Shown: positions 11,901 to 23,691 of the stretch, one piece after another
Numbering within the stretch: the stretch's first letter is position 1
Layout of the letters: every line of letters starts with the position of its first letter
Notes under the pieces: generated by a model
Told to the model about the DNA's origin: nothing
Databases searched by the model: none
Seen by the model: the letters and a program-made list of their open reading frames with translations, nothing else
Program-made: the position numbers and the translations under genes
Assembly: GCF_963576545.1 (NCBI RefSeq)
Contig: NC_083648.1
Span: 25,871,373-25,935,372, forward strand
Direction: 5' to 3'
DNA length: 64,000 bases
DNA from: Limanda limanda
Lineage: Eukaryota > Chordata > Actinopteri > Pleuronectiformes > Pleuronectidae

Positions 11901-12470
11901 GAAAATCCTCTTTGGATAGCTGTGTCCACATCATTCCTTGATAGGCCAGCCACACACAGAGCTCCTCCCCTACACAGAGCCTACCCAGATAGCAGCTGAC
12001 TCTGGCCCGGATCAGACTGGCAGATCTGTGTTACAGTCACGCCAGTTTTACGGCCCCGCTCCATATACGGACCGCGTCCAGGCTGTGTACTCAGCAGTGG
12101 GCGGTGTCATTGGAACTCACTGTCAAACAGCAGAATCAAAGCAGTTACGGGCCACAACTGTTGGAACGAGTGTGCAAATTCATTTTTTCTTCAGACAGGG
12201 TCAGATTAGAGTTTTACTTACTACTTAATACTGCATGTGTTGTGTTCATTGATTCATTGAAGATTATTCCCTTAAGTTTCTGGAGAAAGCAGCTGCGGAA
12301 GAACAGGGGTCTCTGGAGAAGGCAGCTCTCGTCTGCCACAAGGACCTGAAACTTGGTTGAGGCTGCGGGGTCCTCCAGAAGCCAGACAGGTCCCAAGGTA
12401 AGGAGTAATTAGTAGCCCATAGTGCAAGCTGAAAAAAAATACTGCTCTGCATGTCATGAAGGTAACTGAA
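8986..12470. other. No gene seen
   Basis: About 3.5 kb with no recognisable protein domain, RNA gene or well-bounded transposon. The longer open frames (8831-9139, 10935-11249, 11938-12228) do not resemble anything I know. 11790-11900 contains repeated 'actcggata/gagtatcc' words typical of decayed hAT termini. Confidence 0.4.
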
Positions 12471-12489
12471 TTTTTTTTTGCTCTGCTGG

Positions 12490-12925
12490 CTCCATGATTT
12501 GGTGTTTTGTGGGTTGCGGGAAGACCCAAAAATGCAGAAGCAAATTAAGTAGCAATACAAAAGTATAATTTAATTAAATGCAAAGGGTACATAAAGGGTG
12601 CAAAAAATACACAAAATAGAAAATCACTGGGAACCAGAAAAGAACAAGGAAACACGAGGAACGACAAAGGTGTGAAGGTGAATGACAACGAACTGACAAA
12701 GGGAAGCTCAAAGACTTATATACACAAGGGAGGCAGGGATAATTTATTACAGGACAAAGGCAGGAAAAAAAATGACATAAACACAAGGTGCAACATTTCT
12801 AAATAAAACAGGGAACATATAACTCACGGGGAAAAACAACTGAAAACAATGGAAATACAGGTAATAGTCAATAAACAAAACACAAGCAAAATGTCAACAA
12901 AGAGAAGCGTCCAACAAAAACCATG
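12490..12925 (-). repeat. T-rich interspersed repeat (family D)
   Basis: Read on the minus strand the block starts with a 'gtcatggttttt' word and contains 'cttgttcttttctggttccc'-like T/C-rich sequence, ending in 'ctgcatttttgggtcttccc'. The same style is seen at 27480-27910 and 32030-32490 (minus) and perhaps 24000-24310 (plus). I recognise it as a common fish repeat but cannot name its class. Confidence 0.4.
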
Positions 12926-13950
12926 ACACTTGTCCTTGATCCTACGAATAGTAAAAACAGTACAAGGTTTCATACATGGATTCAGAGTTTCCTTCTAGTC
13001 TCTCCGGAAGCTTCATGCAGTGACCCAAGTAATCACACACCTGCATATACATCATCAAGTCTCCAATTAGGTCTATTATTGTTATCATTATTACTTCTGT
13101 TGTATCTTGTTTATGTAATTTTTTTTCACTATTTTTACACATTTGCATTGCAATTATTTATCTTACAAAAAATATATTCATATTGCCCCCCATAAATATT
13201 TGTTAATTTCACTGAAATGAAAAGTGCAATTATAAAAAAGACATTAACAGATTTACAGTATTTATTTTATAAAAATATTATCTACATAAACTTTATTTTT
13301 ATTTTTACAAAGGGTGATGTAATACTACTTTGTTAATGATATATTACAAGTATATTCTTCCATTCAACGTCTTTTCTGTTCGCAAACTTCCTACAGACCT
13401 TTCATTAAAACCTCCTGGACTTCTTCTAGGATATTTTACAGCTGTGATTCTTCTTCTTCTTCTGTTGAATTCATGCTGCTTCTTTAGTACACATACTCTG
13501 ACCGTTTTGTCCGCTCCGCGCATCTATAGCAATACAGGGATCTAACATGGCGCCGGGGGACCGGCGTTCATTGAGGTATCTATGAATTCATAAGGCTCAT
13601 TCTATCGAAATACAATCCTGAATTGAAAAACACAACACAATAAATATAACTTGCAGTAGATATGAGGATGATATCCTGTTTTTGGCAAAGACAGAGTTAG
13701 AGAGCCTTAGAAATCTTACAAACTTCCCCTTTAAGTAACAAAATGGAAAGGAGGAAATAACTGCAGAAGTTGTTGCTGAATCTCTGATTGACAAATAATT
13801 CATCTCAATGTTTCAGTCGCAGTAATACAAAAGCGTTTTGTTGCCACAGCAGAGAAAAGAAAACATGGAACAGTATCATGGTAAAAAGTAAAATGCATCA
13901 TGATATGATAACTTATTGTTAAAACATTAAACCTCATGTAAATAAATAAA
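12926..13950. other. No gene seen
   Basis: AT-rich with homopolymer-rich open frames (12923-13195, 13330-13545) that look like low-complexity chance translation. No splice-bounded coding segment was recognised. Confidence 0.4.
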
Positions 13951-13954
13951 TTTA

Positions 13955-14320
13955 AAATACTATGGTCCTGAAGAGCTGGAGGAGGGGTATTTGGTGCTGA
14001 AAGAGAAGCAGACGTATTGCCCACGCAGGAACGCTGTTCCTCCTAATGCAAGTCTTGCTGAAGCTCACCACCTCTATCGTCTTGCGCCAGTGCCTCTTCC
14101 ACAGCGTTCAAGTGTATCTCTATCTCTGAGGCAGACAATTTACCAAATGGCACAACAAGCAGCAACCTAAATTTCTAAAACAGGGTCTACTTCTAGAGAG
14201 TTCAAAAATATTGCTCGCCACCTGGACTTCATAATGCTGAATGCCCTTTCAACCAAATTGGTCTTTGCATGATGCCAGTTTACTTTTCTGCAAGTGCAGT
14301 TCTCACTTGCTCCCTGAAAG
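13955..14320 (-). pseudogene. PIF-Harbinger nuclease C-terminal remnant
   Basis: Translated from the minus strand (14167-14320) the segment reads ...HHAKTNLVERAFSIMKSRWR followed by AIFLNSLEVDPVL. In HARBI1-type transposases the E of the DDE triad lies in a V-E-x-A-F-G-x-(L/M)-K-x-R-W-R block, which this matches closely. Further minus-strand sequence to ~13955 resembles the tail of the domain after frame breaks ('VGNTSASLSAPN'). The first two Asp motifs were not found, and a CA repeat replaces the upstream coding part. Read as a decayed transposase, not a host HARBI1 gene. Confidence 0.5.
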
Positions 14321-14408
14321 CTGTACTGAGTGAGATGGGTTGTTACATACAGCCTCATTTTGACCCATTCCCTGTTTGCTCTGATTCTCTGTCTCCTCCT
14401 GAGGCGGG

Positions 14409-14410
<2 letters not shown>

Positions 14411-14459
<49 letters not shown>
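14411..14459. repeat. (CA)n microsatellite
   Basis: About 24 uninterrupted CA units. It generates several spurious open frames on both strands (poly-HT and poly-VC). Confidence 0.97.
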
Positions 14460-14462
<3 letters not shown>

Positions 14463-14533
14463 CCCCACACAAATGCTGACACACGACTTGACTCTTGCAC
14501 AAACCGTATCAAAGCGGATACAATGATGGACAC

Positions 14534-15326
14534 AGTGTACCAGGTGAAGTGACATTAACTCGAGTTGACAACAACTACACTTGTTATTAAGAAGCTTAAC
14601 CTTGTCCTGCCCAAAATTACAACATCCTCAGTCAGTCTAATAAAATACAAAGGGCTATTCTTTTTTAGAACTTTTCAAACATGGAGTGACAATGGGTAAT
14701 CACTAAATATGTTCAGGAACTGACAATTTTCATCACACATTGCTTCTATTTTGAGCAGAATAAAACAATTTTCTATTAATGTAGCACAAACATCTACACA
14801 TGTGGGCTTCGTTATTCTATGGCAGCTATCACTGCTGCCCACAACCTTGGCAAATCCTGCAGAACCAAAAGCTTGATACTCTTGATATTCTGTGAGTTCA
14901 AAGTGTCAAATATTGTTTGTGTAGTTAAATTAATAGACCCAAAACCAAATTTTATGCACAACTCAAAACAGCCATACCAATTATCCAGCAGCTGCAACAA
15001 CATGAATCAGCTGTCTGTCAGTATCACCACTGAAAGTGATATGGAATGATTACTGTTAATTATTTGATTATTGTTGTATATTTTTTGGGAACTTAAAGCT
15101 TGGCCTGACGTTTCGATTTACTCCACCTCCCGTTAACTTCTTAAATTTGTCATTTAGTTCTCATCTTGTTGTTTACATTTTAATAGTAAAGTGTATGTAA
15201 AGTAAAGTACAGTATGGTAAAGTGTTGGGTATAGGTGAGTAAAAGAACATCACTTAATAGTAGAACAAAAAACCCTCAACACCAAAGCCAAACACACCAT
15301 TTCAATTATCAGGGTTATGTGTTACT
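14534..15326. other. No gene seen
   Basis: AT-rich sequence; the opposing open frames at 14812-15049 overlap each other and show no domain. Confidence 0.4.
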
Positions 15327-15385
15327 AGGGCTGCAACAACTAATCAAACTAATCGATGATAATCGATTATAAAAAAAGTTGATAA
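15327..15385 (+). repeat. hAT-type terminus TAGGGCTGCAAC
   Basis: 'ctagggctgcaacaactaat' with the following 'atcgatgataatcgattat' is the left end of the element family that is complete at 40643-41082. The partner right end was not found in the next kilobase, so only this end is claimed. Confidence 0.5.
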
Positions 15386-16480
15386 GTTTGTCTGTTATAA
15401 AACACAGCACAAACTATGACACTAATGATACAGCAGAGACAAGTCGATAAAGGTGTTAGAACAAGTCTTCCGAGAAGACATGAAAACAAGTTGGAGGCCT
15501 CTGCTTCTTCATCATATTCATGGTTCATGCTGCTGTTTCATGTAAAATCAGCTTTACACAGGTTTTCTTTGAGGTTTTAACATAAAATGTTTCCACACTT
15601 TTAACAACTGTGGCTTCACAGACTCAACGAGGAGAGAGAAAGAGCATCGGTGGTCGAGACACCTAAAGGCTGAACGACGAGAGGGAGCGCGGAACAAAGC
15701 AGTGACACAAAGATGCTAAATGTAATTTCCTGATTGTTTCACAGAGGTAATGTTCTAAAGCACAAATACAACCTGCTGAGGATGTTGCATCGCTAAGTAT
15801 TATTTAAATAAAGAGATGAATTCAGCTCAGTACAGCTGGTCTGCTGTGAGTCACCGACATATCTCTCTCTCAGGCACTTTCAGCAGGACAAATAGTTTCA
15901 ACATTTGGAGTTTTAAGTGTGATTATCCTCAATTAACTTAACATATCAGCGATTTCACTTTCATTAGTCATACTTTCACTGAGACGAGTAAGACGTTTCA
16001 TAGAAGAGCAGTATTAATATTCAAAACAATTTCTTTGATTCTGTTTTAAAAACTCATTTTTACACCTGTCTGTTTAAATGGAAGAGTCTTCATAGCAGGA
16101 CACATGTCTCTTATTCCCAAAGATGGATGTGCTATCTAAAATAGCACAGGGTGGCAAAATGCCTGTGTTTTTTGGTTCATTGTCACTAAGTAAAGGTTTA
16201 TTAAGGGGTTTATATTGAAATGTAACAGTATTAAATATGCTACACACAATGTTTTACATTCTGTACTGCCAACTGGGAAACACCACCTTCAGTGACATGC
16301 AGGTCTGCTGAATATGAGAGGAACCCCACACAGGAAGGACATGCGACTGAATTACCACAGTAAATTCCAACTCAAAACTTATAAATATAATAAATATAAC
16401 TTCTTATTGGCTTACAAAAATTCATTCATGAAAGTCTAGCACACATTGATTTTTATGTAAATGATCAAAGTGACTTTTAC
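15386..16480. other. No gene seen
   Basis: Possibly the interior of the hAT-type element that starts at 15327, but no readable transposase and no right terminus was found. Confidence 0.35.
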
Positions 16481-16491
16481 CATTTTAACTA

Positions 16492-16880
16492 GGGATGTGT
16501 TGTTCATGAACGATTCGTTCATTTTGAACGAATCCTTACAAGGACTCAGGGGTAACGAGTCCTCTCAAAGAGAGATTCGTTTATTTTCTTGTGGCCGCGC
16601 ATCGGGACTGTTGCATGGCCTCAGCCAAGGAAACAGAAATGATTCGTTCATTTCCCGACTGGGTTTTCGGGTACGAGTCTTTGGATAATTTTTCACGTGA
16701 CCTGCATAGGCTCAGTACTGGTAGCTACAGGAAACAGAAATGATTTGTTCATTTCCCGATTGGGTCTATGTACGAGTCTTTGGATCCTTTTTGACGTGAC
16801 CTGCATTGGTTTAGTAGAGGAAAAAGTTACCTCATTCCCTTTCGTGTGACCACTGTTTTAGAAAGACGTGAATGATATTC
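16492..16880 (+). mobile_element. hAT-like fragment with 101-bp direct repeat
   Basis: Starts TAGGGATGTGTTGTTCATGA and is rich in 'gattcgttcatt' words, as in known fish hAT-type termini. Inside, a unit starting 'ggaaacagaaatgattcgtt' at 16629 recurs at 16730 with 'ggaaacagaaatgatttgtt'; each copy carries 'tacgagtctttggat' and 'cacgtgacctgcat' or 'gacgtgacctgcat'. A right terminus is not clear (a 'gatattcgttcac' word lies at ~16872). Confidence 0.45.
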
Positions 16881-16982
16881 GTTCACAAGTCATACTGTCA
16901 ACTGTCAGGCGGGATCTCATATTGTCATATATGTGCATTGCGTTCCCAGAATTCAGGCTTACTTGTCATCCCTAAAGTCTTA

Positions 16983-17905
16983 AGCCCCTCCCGTGGAATC
17001 ATCTTCCATTTTCAGTTCGGGAGGCAAACACCGTCTGTACGTTTAAGACTCAGCTTAAAACCTTCCTTTACGATAAAGCTTATAGTTATAGAGTCGGTCA
17101 AGGCTTGTCTTAGACCTGCTCTTAGTTATGATGCTATAGGTCTAGAATGTCGGGGGACACATGACACTTGGAGCTTCTCTTCCCATCCTTATCACATCAA
17201 AGAAATGAATATCTCATCAATACATGTTACTGACTTGACTTCTTCCCCACAGTCCCTATGCCTTATCGTCCGCAGGTCCAGGGCCACGGCTGCGGCCACA
17301 TCGTGGATTATGATGATGGATCGCATATCAGAGATCGAGGTTGGAATGGTGGATTCTGAAGGGCAGATTCTGTATCGTGCTGGCTGATGTGATAATAATG
17401 GCGGATCCTGTATCGTGTTGGCATCTGATAGTGGTGATGGACCACGATTGAGGTGGCAGCTGATGGTGGATTCTGATGGCGGCAGTGGACAATGACTGTG
17501 GATTATCGTGGCATCCGATCTTGATGGTGGATCATGATCGTGGTGGCTGCTGACCATGGACTATGTTTACAATAAGACTGCTTGATATACAAAATATCTA
17601 ATCAGATACTCGACCATTACTGACAATAACCCATCAATTCATTAACCTTCAATTATGCTACAAAGTGTTTATTCTAATCAATGCTGAAAATACCCTTATC
17701 TTTCTGATCTGTTCTCCTTTACACGTGGCATTTATTGCTCTCTCTGAAGTTCTACTTTCTACTACTACCCTGCTAAAAGGTTGTTTTTTTGTATTTTTCC
17801 TGCTCTTGTTGAGGGTTAAGTGCAGAGGGTGTCACACCTTGTTAAAGTCCCGTGAGACAAATTGTGATTTGTAAATATGGGCTAAAAAAATACAATTTGA
17901 TTCAT
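16983..17905 (+). mobile_element. LINE family A 3' end, full tail
   Basis: The longest plus-strand copy. It begins with the decayed ORF2 C terminus ('ggaatcatcttccattttca'), then 'cgggggacacatgacacttg', then a minisatellite-like array of 'gatggtggatcatgatcgtgg' relatives at 17270-17565, and ends with 'aaatatgggctaaaaaaata' and (GATT)n. The open frame at 16872-17387 runs through it and is not a host gene. Confidence 0.7.
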
Positions 17906-18218
17906 TGATTGTTGATTTCCACTGAACATTTTCCTTGTGTAAAGTGCAATAGCCTCTAAAACCATGGTGAATAGTGATGTTGGTATGTCTCTCCTCCCTA
18001 CCAGAGAAATCAATTTTCTTTTAGGTTGTCATGGGCCGCCCTTGAGGCCAGCTACTTAATTACGCAGGTAATCTCTAACACTATCTGTTAATTGTGGCCA
18101 TCAACACTTAGAGTAGATATTACTTCTGTGGATATAGATGATTCAAAATATAATTTACTCCACAGCAGTGTTGTGTTTGGATATAGAATCATGTGTAAAC
18201 CACCTTTGCGTATTTGAG

Positions 18219-19022
18219 TAGGGATGGGTATCGTTTGGTTTTTATCCGATACCGGTTCCTAACCGATACTTTTAAAACGATACCAGTGCCTAAACGGTGC
18301 CTGAACCGATACTTTTTTCAAAAAAAGTGCACAAAACGATGCTTGACTAAGAAAGGCTTTTTTTATTGCCAAATATATTAACTGTTTAAAGTAGATTATA
18401 AATATAAATAAATACACAACCCTTTTTAACTTAAAACTATGAATAACATACGAACTGTTAACAAAAGTTTACACTATACTTAAATAAATACAAATACACA
18501 CTCTGACTCGTGACTCTGACTTCGGTGCCTGAGCCAAATGAAGACTAATGGGTCGCTTTTCCATCACTCGGAGACCCCCGTGTCTCCGCGGCGGGGGCTG
18601 TCGCAGGGGGGCTTCGGCCCGCCTTCGTCCCCCTAAAATGCGGTCGCTTTTATGAAACATTTCTCGGTGTGGTCTTCGTTCCTCCCGCCCCGACCCGGCC
18701 GCGGCGCACCGCCGAGGAGGAAATGCGCCCGGCGGGGGGGAGAGGTCTCGCGAGGATATCCCCCCCCCCACCCACACCTGCACGCGGGGCGCAGGCAGCG
18801 CGGGGACAAGAGTCTGTCCACCGGCAGCCCGGCGGGGGCCACTGCTTCCCGTGAAGGAAGAAGCGGAAGTGTGAGGAGGCGGGACGAGCGGAGACCTCAG
18901 GCTTCGATTGGCTCAGGCACCGAAATGAGGCACCGAAATCTCCGTTGCATTTCGGTCCGGGTAGGTACCGGTTGTATTGGAACCGGTTCCATATTGGAAC
19001 CGGTTCTCGGTACCCAACCCTA
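18219..19022. mobile_element. 804-bp hAT-type element with CpG-rich core, copy 1
   Basis: Left end TAGGGATGGGTATCG, right end ...CGGTACCCAACCCTA; the termini are imperfect inverted repeats. It is bounded on both sides by the same 8 bases, tatttgag (18211-18218 and 19023-19030), the target duplication length of hAT elements. Subterminal 'aaccgatacttt/ggaaccggt' words repeat inward, and a second inverted pair (TCGGTGCCTGAGCCA at 18523, TGGCTCAGGCACCGA at 18908) flanks a strongly GC- and CpG-rich core (18575-18900). No transposase. Copy 2 is in an exoc3 intron at 43275-44112. Confidence 0.85.
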
Positions 19023-19159
19023 TATTTGAGCGTGCAAAAGGATAGCAAATTAGCATAATGAATTCACCATTAATACAATTGTATCATATCCATAATAGAG
19101 ACTAGCCTCACTGTTATGGATAAAAAACATGTGCCACAATATGTGATGTCAATTCACCT

Positions 19160-20530
19160 TCACCCATTGTAATATAACACATTGTGCCGCAACACAAATT
19201 GGGCGAGGAGTCTCCTACCAGCTCTGACACCATCGTGCCCCCACCATGTGTGGTTGGTGTGCTCAACTGGAAGGTAGAGGCCACAGTCAGAGAGGCCCAA
19301 TTCAGTGACCTGGACCCTGGTACTGGACCTGGTCCCCCAAACTGTCTCTTTGTGCTGGTTCTTCAGTCTTCCAGTGGGGCAACATTTCTGCTGGCCCACT
19401 ATGGAGACCAACACCCAAGCTTTTGTCCGTGCCTCTACCGTGTTTGTCAGGAGCAAGGCCTCTCATAGCCCTCATGCGGGGCTGCTCCACTCTCTTCCCA
19501 TCCCTAGAGGTCCTTGGTCACATATTGCTCTGGACTTTGTTACTGAACTCCCTCTCTCAGAAGCTAACACAGTCATTCTAACCATTGTTGATTGGTTCTC
19601 CACGGCCGCCCATTTGTTCCTCTGCTCGCGAAACTGCAGACCTTCTGCTCCATCATGTTTTGCTTCTCCATGTCATCCCTTCCGATATCGTCTCTACCGG
19701 GCCCCTCAGTTCATCGTTAGAGTGTGGAGAGCTTTGGCCAGGGTTTGGATACCACTGTCCGTTCATCTTCTGCTTTCCACCCCCAGATCAATTGGCAGAC
19801 TTAGAGGTTAAACCAGGATTTGGAGGCAGCCCTCCGCTGCGTCACCTCCACCAATCCATCCTGCGGGAGCTCCCAGCTGGGGTGGATTGAGTACGTTTAC
19901 AACTCCCTCACTTCCTCAGCTACAGGCAAGTCCCCCTTTGAGAGCTCCTTGAGCTACCAACCACCACTATTTACCACTCAGGAGAGAGAAATTGCAGTAC
20001 CTTCTGACCAGTCCCATCACGATGCTGCCGCAAAGTTTAAAGGGGGCCCCAAGCAGCCCTGCTTGGAACCGCATTCCTAAACAGATTAATCGCCATCGGG
20101 CCCTGGCCCCCAACTACATCCCAGGACAGAAAGTTTGGTTATCCTACAGAGACATTCCACTTAAGACACAGTCTAAGAAACTTTCACTCAGTTACATTGG
20201 CCCGTTTGAGATTGAAATGATTAAACCCAACAGCTATCAGACTTAAACTGGCGAAGACTTTCAGGATTCACCCATCTTTTAATGTCTTTATGCTCAAGCC
20301 TGTAAACTCCAGCCCATTGTGCCCTCCTTCCGGACCCCTCCTCTCAGCTGGATTATCTAAAACCATCTGACCTGCACGGTCAGACATGTGCTTGACTTGC
20401 GTCGCCGGAGCCGGGGTCTCAAATATCTGGTGGATTGGGAAGAATGTGGTCAGGAAAAACACTCCTGGGTCACCCGCTTGCTCATCATGGATCCAAAGAT
20501 GGTTAGGGAGTTCCATCCTCCGGAGTCTCC
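19160..20530 (+). pseudogene. Ty3/gypsy retrotransposon remnant: integrase and chromodomain
   Basis: The region translates, in several frames, to the 3' half of a gypsy pol. In order: a zinc-finger-side block, the integrase core starting PRGPWSHIALDFVTELP (about 19503-19560) with the DFVT-type first catalytic Asp, TIVDWFS at ~19580, a degraded middle (second Asp and Glu blocks only partly legible, ~19660-19800), 'SLTSSATGKSPFE' (~19905-19945), 'YIPGQKVWLS' (~20115-20145), 'LSYIGPFEIE' (~20190-20220), and a chromodomain-like 'YLVDWEE' segment (~20415-20440). At least five frame changes separate these, so nothing is functional. No LTRs were identified. Confidence 0.75.
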
Positions 20531-22740
20531 TATCTTACTGTAATTATCTCCACCTCTCCTCCAGTCTCTCTGTGACCCCACCCCCCTTGTCTCTATGTCT
20601 GACATTTGTTCTGTTACCTTGCCTGTGCTCGTACCTAACTTCTTGTTTCCTTGTGTACAGAACCATCCAAGCCTGCCAGCTCCTGATCAACACCACCTGC
20701 TAACCTGTCCGCTGCCAGCCATCTTCAGCCATCGCCTGCTGAGGTGACTGGATCCCTTGCTGCTACTCTACCGCTTGTCTGTGCGCATTATGGGTCCAAA
20801 TCTCCATTGAACATAACAATTTCGATTTCTGAATTTTAACATTTCTACTGTAATTTCTACTCACTTAAGTTGAAGCACTGGAGATTAATATTTTGAGGGT
20901 TAAGATCATGTTTACCTTGATCCACTACTGTATTTCATTTTTTGTTTAAATGTAAATTATTGATGTATTCAAAAGTGAAATAAAGATATCTTTGAAGGTT
21001 AACTACTCCTGATTTCATGGAGAACATATGATATAAAGTAACAATAGCATGCACAGTATTGTAATCATACAAGAACGCATTGATGGACGTGTGAATCACA
21101 GGTCTTTTACATTTTAGTTTTAATGTAATTAATCATTGACAATTAAGATATTTGAGTAAATACTTTGTGTCTCATGACATATCAAATTCAATGACAATGA
21201 AAACATTAATTCACCAAAGTGTTGTGATTGATTTATTATGGAAAAGGGTAAGTGTTCCAAGACCAGGCAAACCAATGGAACTCAGCACAGTTTAATCATG
21301 TTAGGTACATGTGTTCAACACACTGTTCAATCATATAAACTGTGGGTTTTATTTAAACACCAAAATTTGGAACAGTAAAGACAAGAACACTAAAGAGCTT
21401 GGACTAAACTTCACATGAAACGAAATAAACAAAACTAACCAAAAAATAAGTAAACAGAAGATAAGCGTCCGTGTCGCTTCAATAACAACAAAGTTCCAAT
21501 ATTCAACATTCATGGTACACAATATTCATGGTACCATCGATGGTCAAGTCGGTCACTGAGTGGTGTATAAACCGGCTGGAAGCTCTACCGGGAATAAACA
21601 ATCCACCTGACTGTGATACCTAATTTCATCCTGATCCAGACTTCTGAGACGAGGCGTCTGCTCCAGAGCAGCGACAACATGCAGACTTTACAACTCACTT
21701 TTGTAAATGTAAAACAGATGATCACCTGCGACCACACACCACCCGGAAGCTACTAGTCAATTCTGTGTGATTATCCAGATTACGCAGGGTTGTGATTATA
21801 TTGGACTGTGATTGGACACACATAAGAACACACACGCAAACAGGCTGCACCTGCTGTTGTGGCAGCCTGTGGGGTTGGGCAGGGAGACGTGTTGCAGTTT
21901 TGGTTTGATTATCGTTACAGACCTACTATATTTTAGAACTGTTTGAGGAAGACTCACAAGTGACAAGGATTAATTCTGAAGTAGACTGTGGGGCATTTCC
22001 ATAGGCCAAGCAACCCACTCCACTAACAGACATGCTTAGAACGGGCACAGCACAAGCAATCCTTAATGATTAACTAACTTCTTAAAGTTCAATTCAGCCA
22101 AAATAATAATTTTTTTCATACACACACACTCTTTTTCTGATGAGGTTTTGTGAGTATTTCTAGCTCCACAATGTAATTTGACTCAGTAATTAATGAAAAA
22201 AATTGGGCTTGAAATTATTTTGTTCATCTGATTGATTGATTGATTGATTTAACTGTTGAAAGGAAATAACAGGAAGCAACTAAGGGTAAAATGGCTCACT
22301 TCATCTATGTGTTCTGTTTTTAGATAGTGTGTGTCTAGACTTGACACACACAAGTAAAGAAAGAGTAACCAAATGTCTGAGTTCCACTACATCTTCCTCT
22401 GCAAAACTAAGCGAGGATATTCTTGCTAGCTGTACCAGGATTACCCACCCTATCTTTAACAATACAAACCTCACCATGCCAATTTCCATGGTATCTGTGC
22501 TATTTGTGTTTAATAAATATCAATGAAAAATGTTTTGACTTCATTGAGCAACACAAACCCAAACAGAATTTGGCTTTGTCTGTGACTAATTATTTCATAT
22601 AGAAAAACATATTAGGATGATTATACAATATTCTGGTATGTTGAATGTAGACACAAAAGGTATAGGCTTTATAGGTAAATCACTGATGCTATTTCTAGAG
22701 AGAGAACATGAAATCAAATATAAAAACTGCTCATCTCAGT
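20531..22740. other. No gene seen
   Basis: About 2.2 kb without recognisable coding sequence. Its start may be the 3' untranslated part of the gypsy remnant (CT-rich at 20545-20640). A (GATT)n run is at 22228-22250. The opposing frames at 22301-22526 overlap each other and show no domain. Confidence 0.4.
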
Positions 22741-23610
22741 GCCGAGGCTCTGCCCACACTCCTTCCATCGCCATTTGGTCATGATTTTTATAAACACGCG
22801 GGTTCTGCGTGTCCTCTCATCCTCAGCCACGGGCCAATACTGACATGAGCTGGGCAACACAACTTCTCATTGAGGCGAAAAATTAGCGCCCACATCACTG
22901 CAGACATGACTGCGCCACGCAGCATCGATGACCGAGGACACCATGCAAACCATCCACGTCTCATCTCTGGCTGATAAATTATCGACAATTGTGCGCATCA
23001 GTTGTGTATGTTTGTCCAGCTGTGGTACTCCCGTGTGGCGGCGAGCCCTGGACATACCTCATCACATTTATCACACCTCAAAGCTATGGTCACAAACGAG
23101 TATCTTGGGCGAGTGTTGAAGACGAGAAGCCCCGTTGGTTCCGCTATACACATATGTCTCAGCGTTTATCCAACCAAACTTTGATTTGTATTTTAATGAA
23201 CGGCGCGATGAGAGTGAGTCCAGTCTTCGCCGTGTCGTATGAGGCATTGTATGACATTACAATTGGAAAAAAATGCGAGGCTACAGTAAACTGGCAAAGA
23301 TGGAACTGGCGACAGCAGCGTCTCACTGGGCTGCAACCGCTGGAGCGTCCGTTAACGGCAATTCAGCTGAGAGCACCGCCAATGTGCAGCACACTGTACA
23401 ACATTCAAATATACACCTCTTTCCCGGTGTGAGTCATAGGCAGAAAGGTAGCGGTCACGCACTGAACCTGGTACCAGCTCGCAGTGTTATGCTCGTCTTA
23501 CCAGTAGCGGATCCTCACATCATCTCTTGACGGGGCCACCGGCATTCACATCCAAATGCACGTCCGTTCCTGGAAGAGAGGCACTGAGGAAAGAGAGTCA
23601 CTGGTGGAAT
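22741..23610. other. Unidentified higher-GC block, no gene assigned
   Basis: This stretch is visibly richer in G+C and CpG than its surroundings and contains overlapping open frames on both strands (22989-23432 plus, 22788-23055 minus). None has a domain I recognise and there is no clear splice structure. It could be a decayed transposon interior or a CpG-rich regulatory block. Confidence 0.3.
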
Positions 23611-23613
23611 GTA

Positions 23614-23614
<1 letters not shown>

Positions 23615-23689
<75 letters not shown>
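23615..23689. repeat. Compound (GT)n(GA)n microsatellite
   Basis: About 11 GT units followed by about 26 GA units, uninterrupted. Confidence 0.97.

Positions 23690-23691
<2 letters not shown>

Noticed and set aside
14167..14555. Several open frames on both strands with poly-Cys/Val or poly-His/Thr
   Set aside because: They are translations of the CA microsatellite; only the Harbinger-like part on the minus strand has meaning.
16872..17387. 171-codon plus-strand open frame
   Set aside because: Lies in a LINE family A 3' end whose other copies in the window do not keep the frame.
18469..19048. Long minus-strand frames in the GC-rich core as a host gene
   Set aside because: Both ends of the region are transposon termini with a target duplication; GC-rich sequence gives long frames on all strands.
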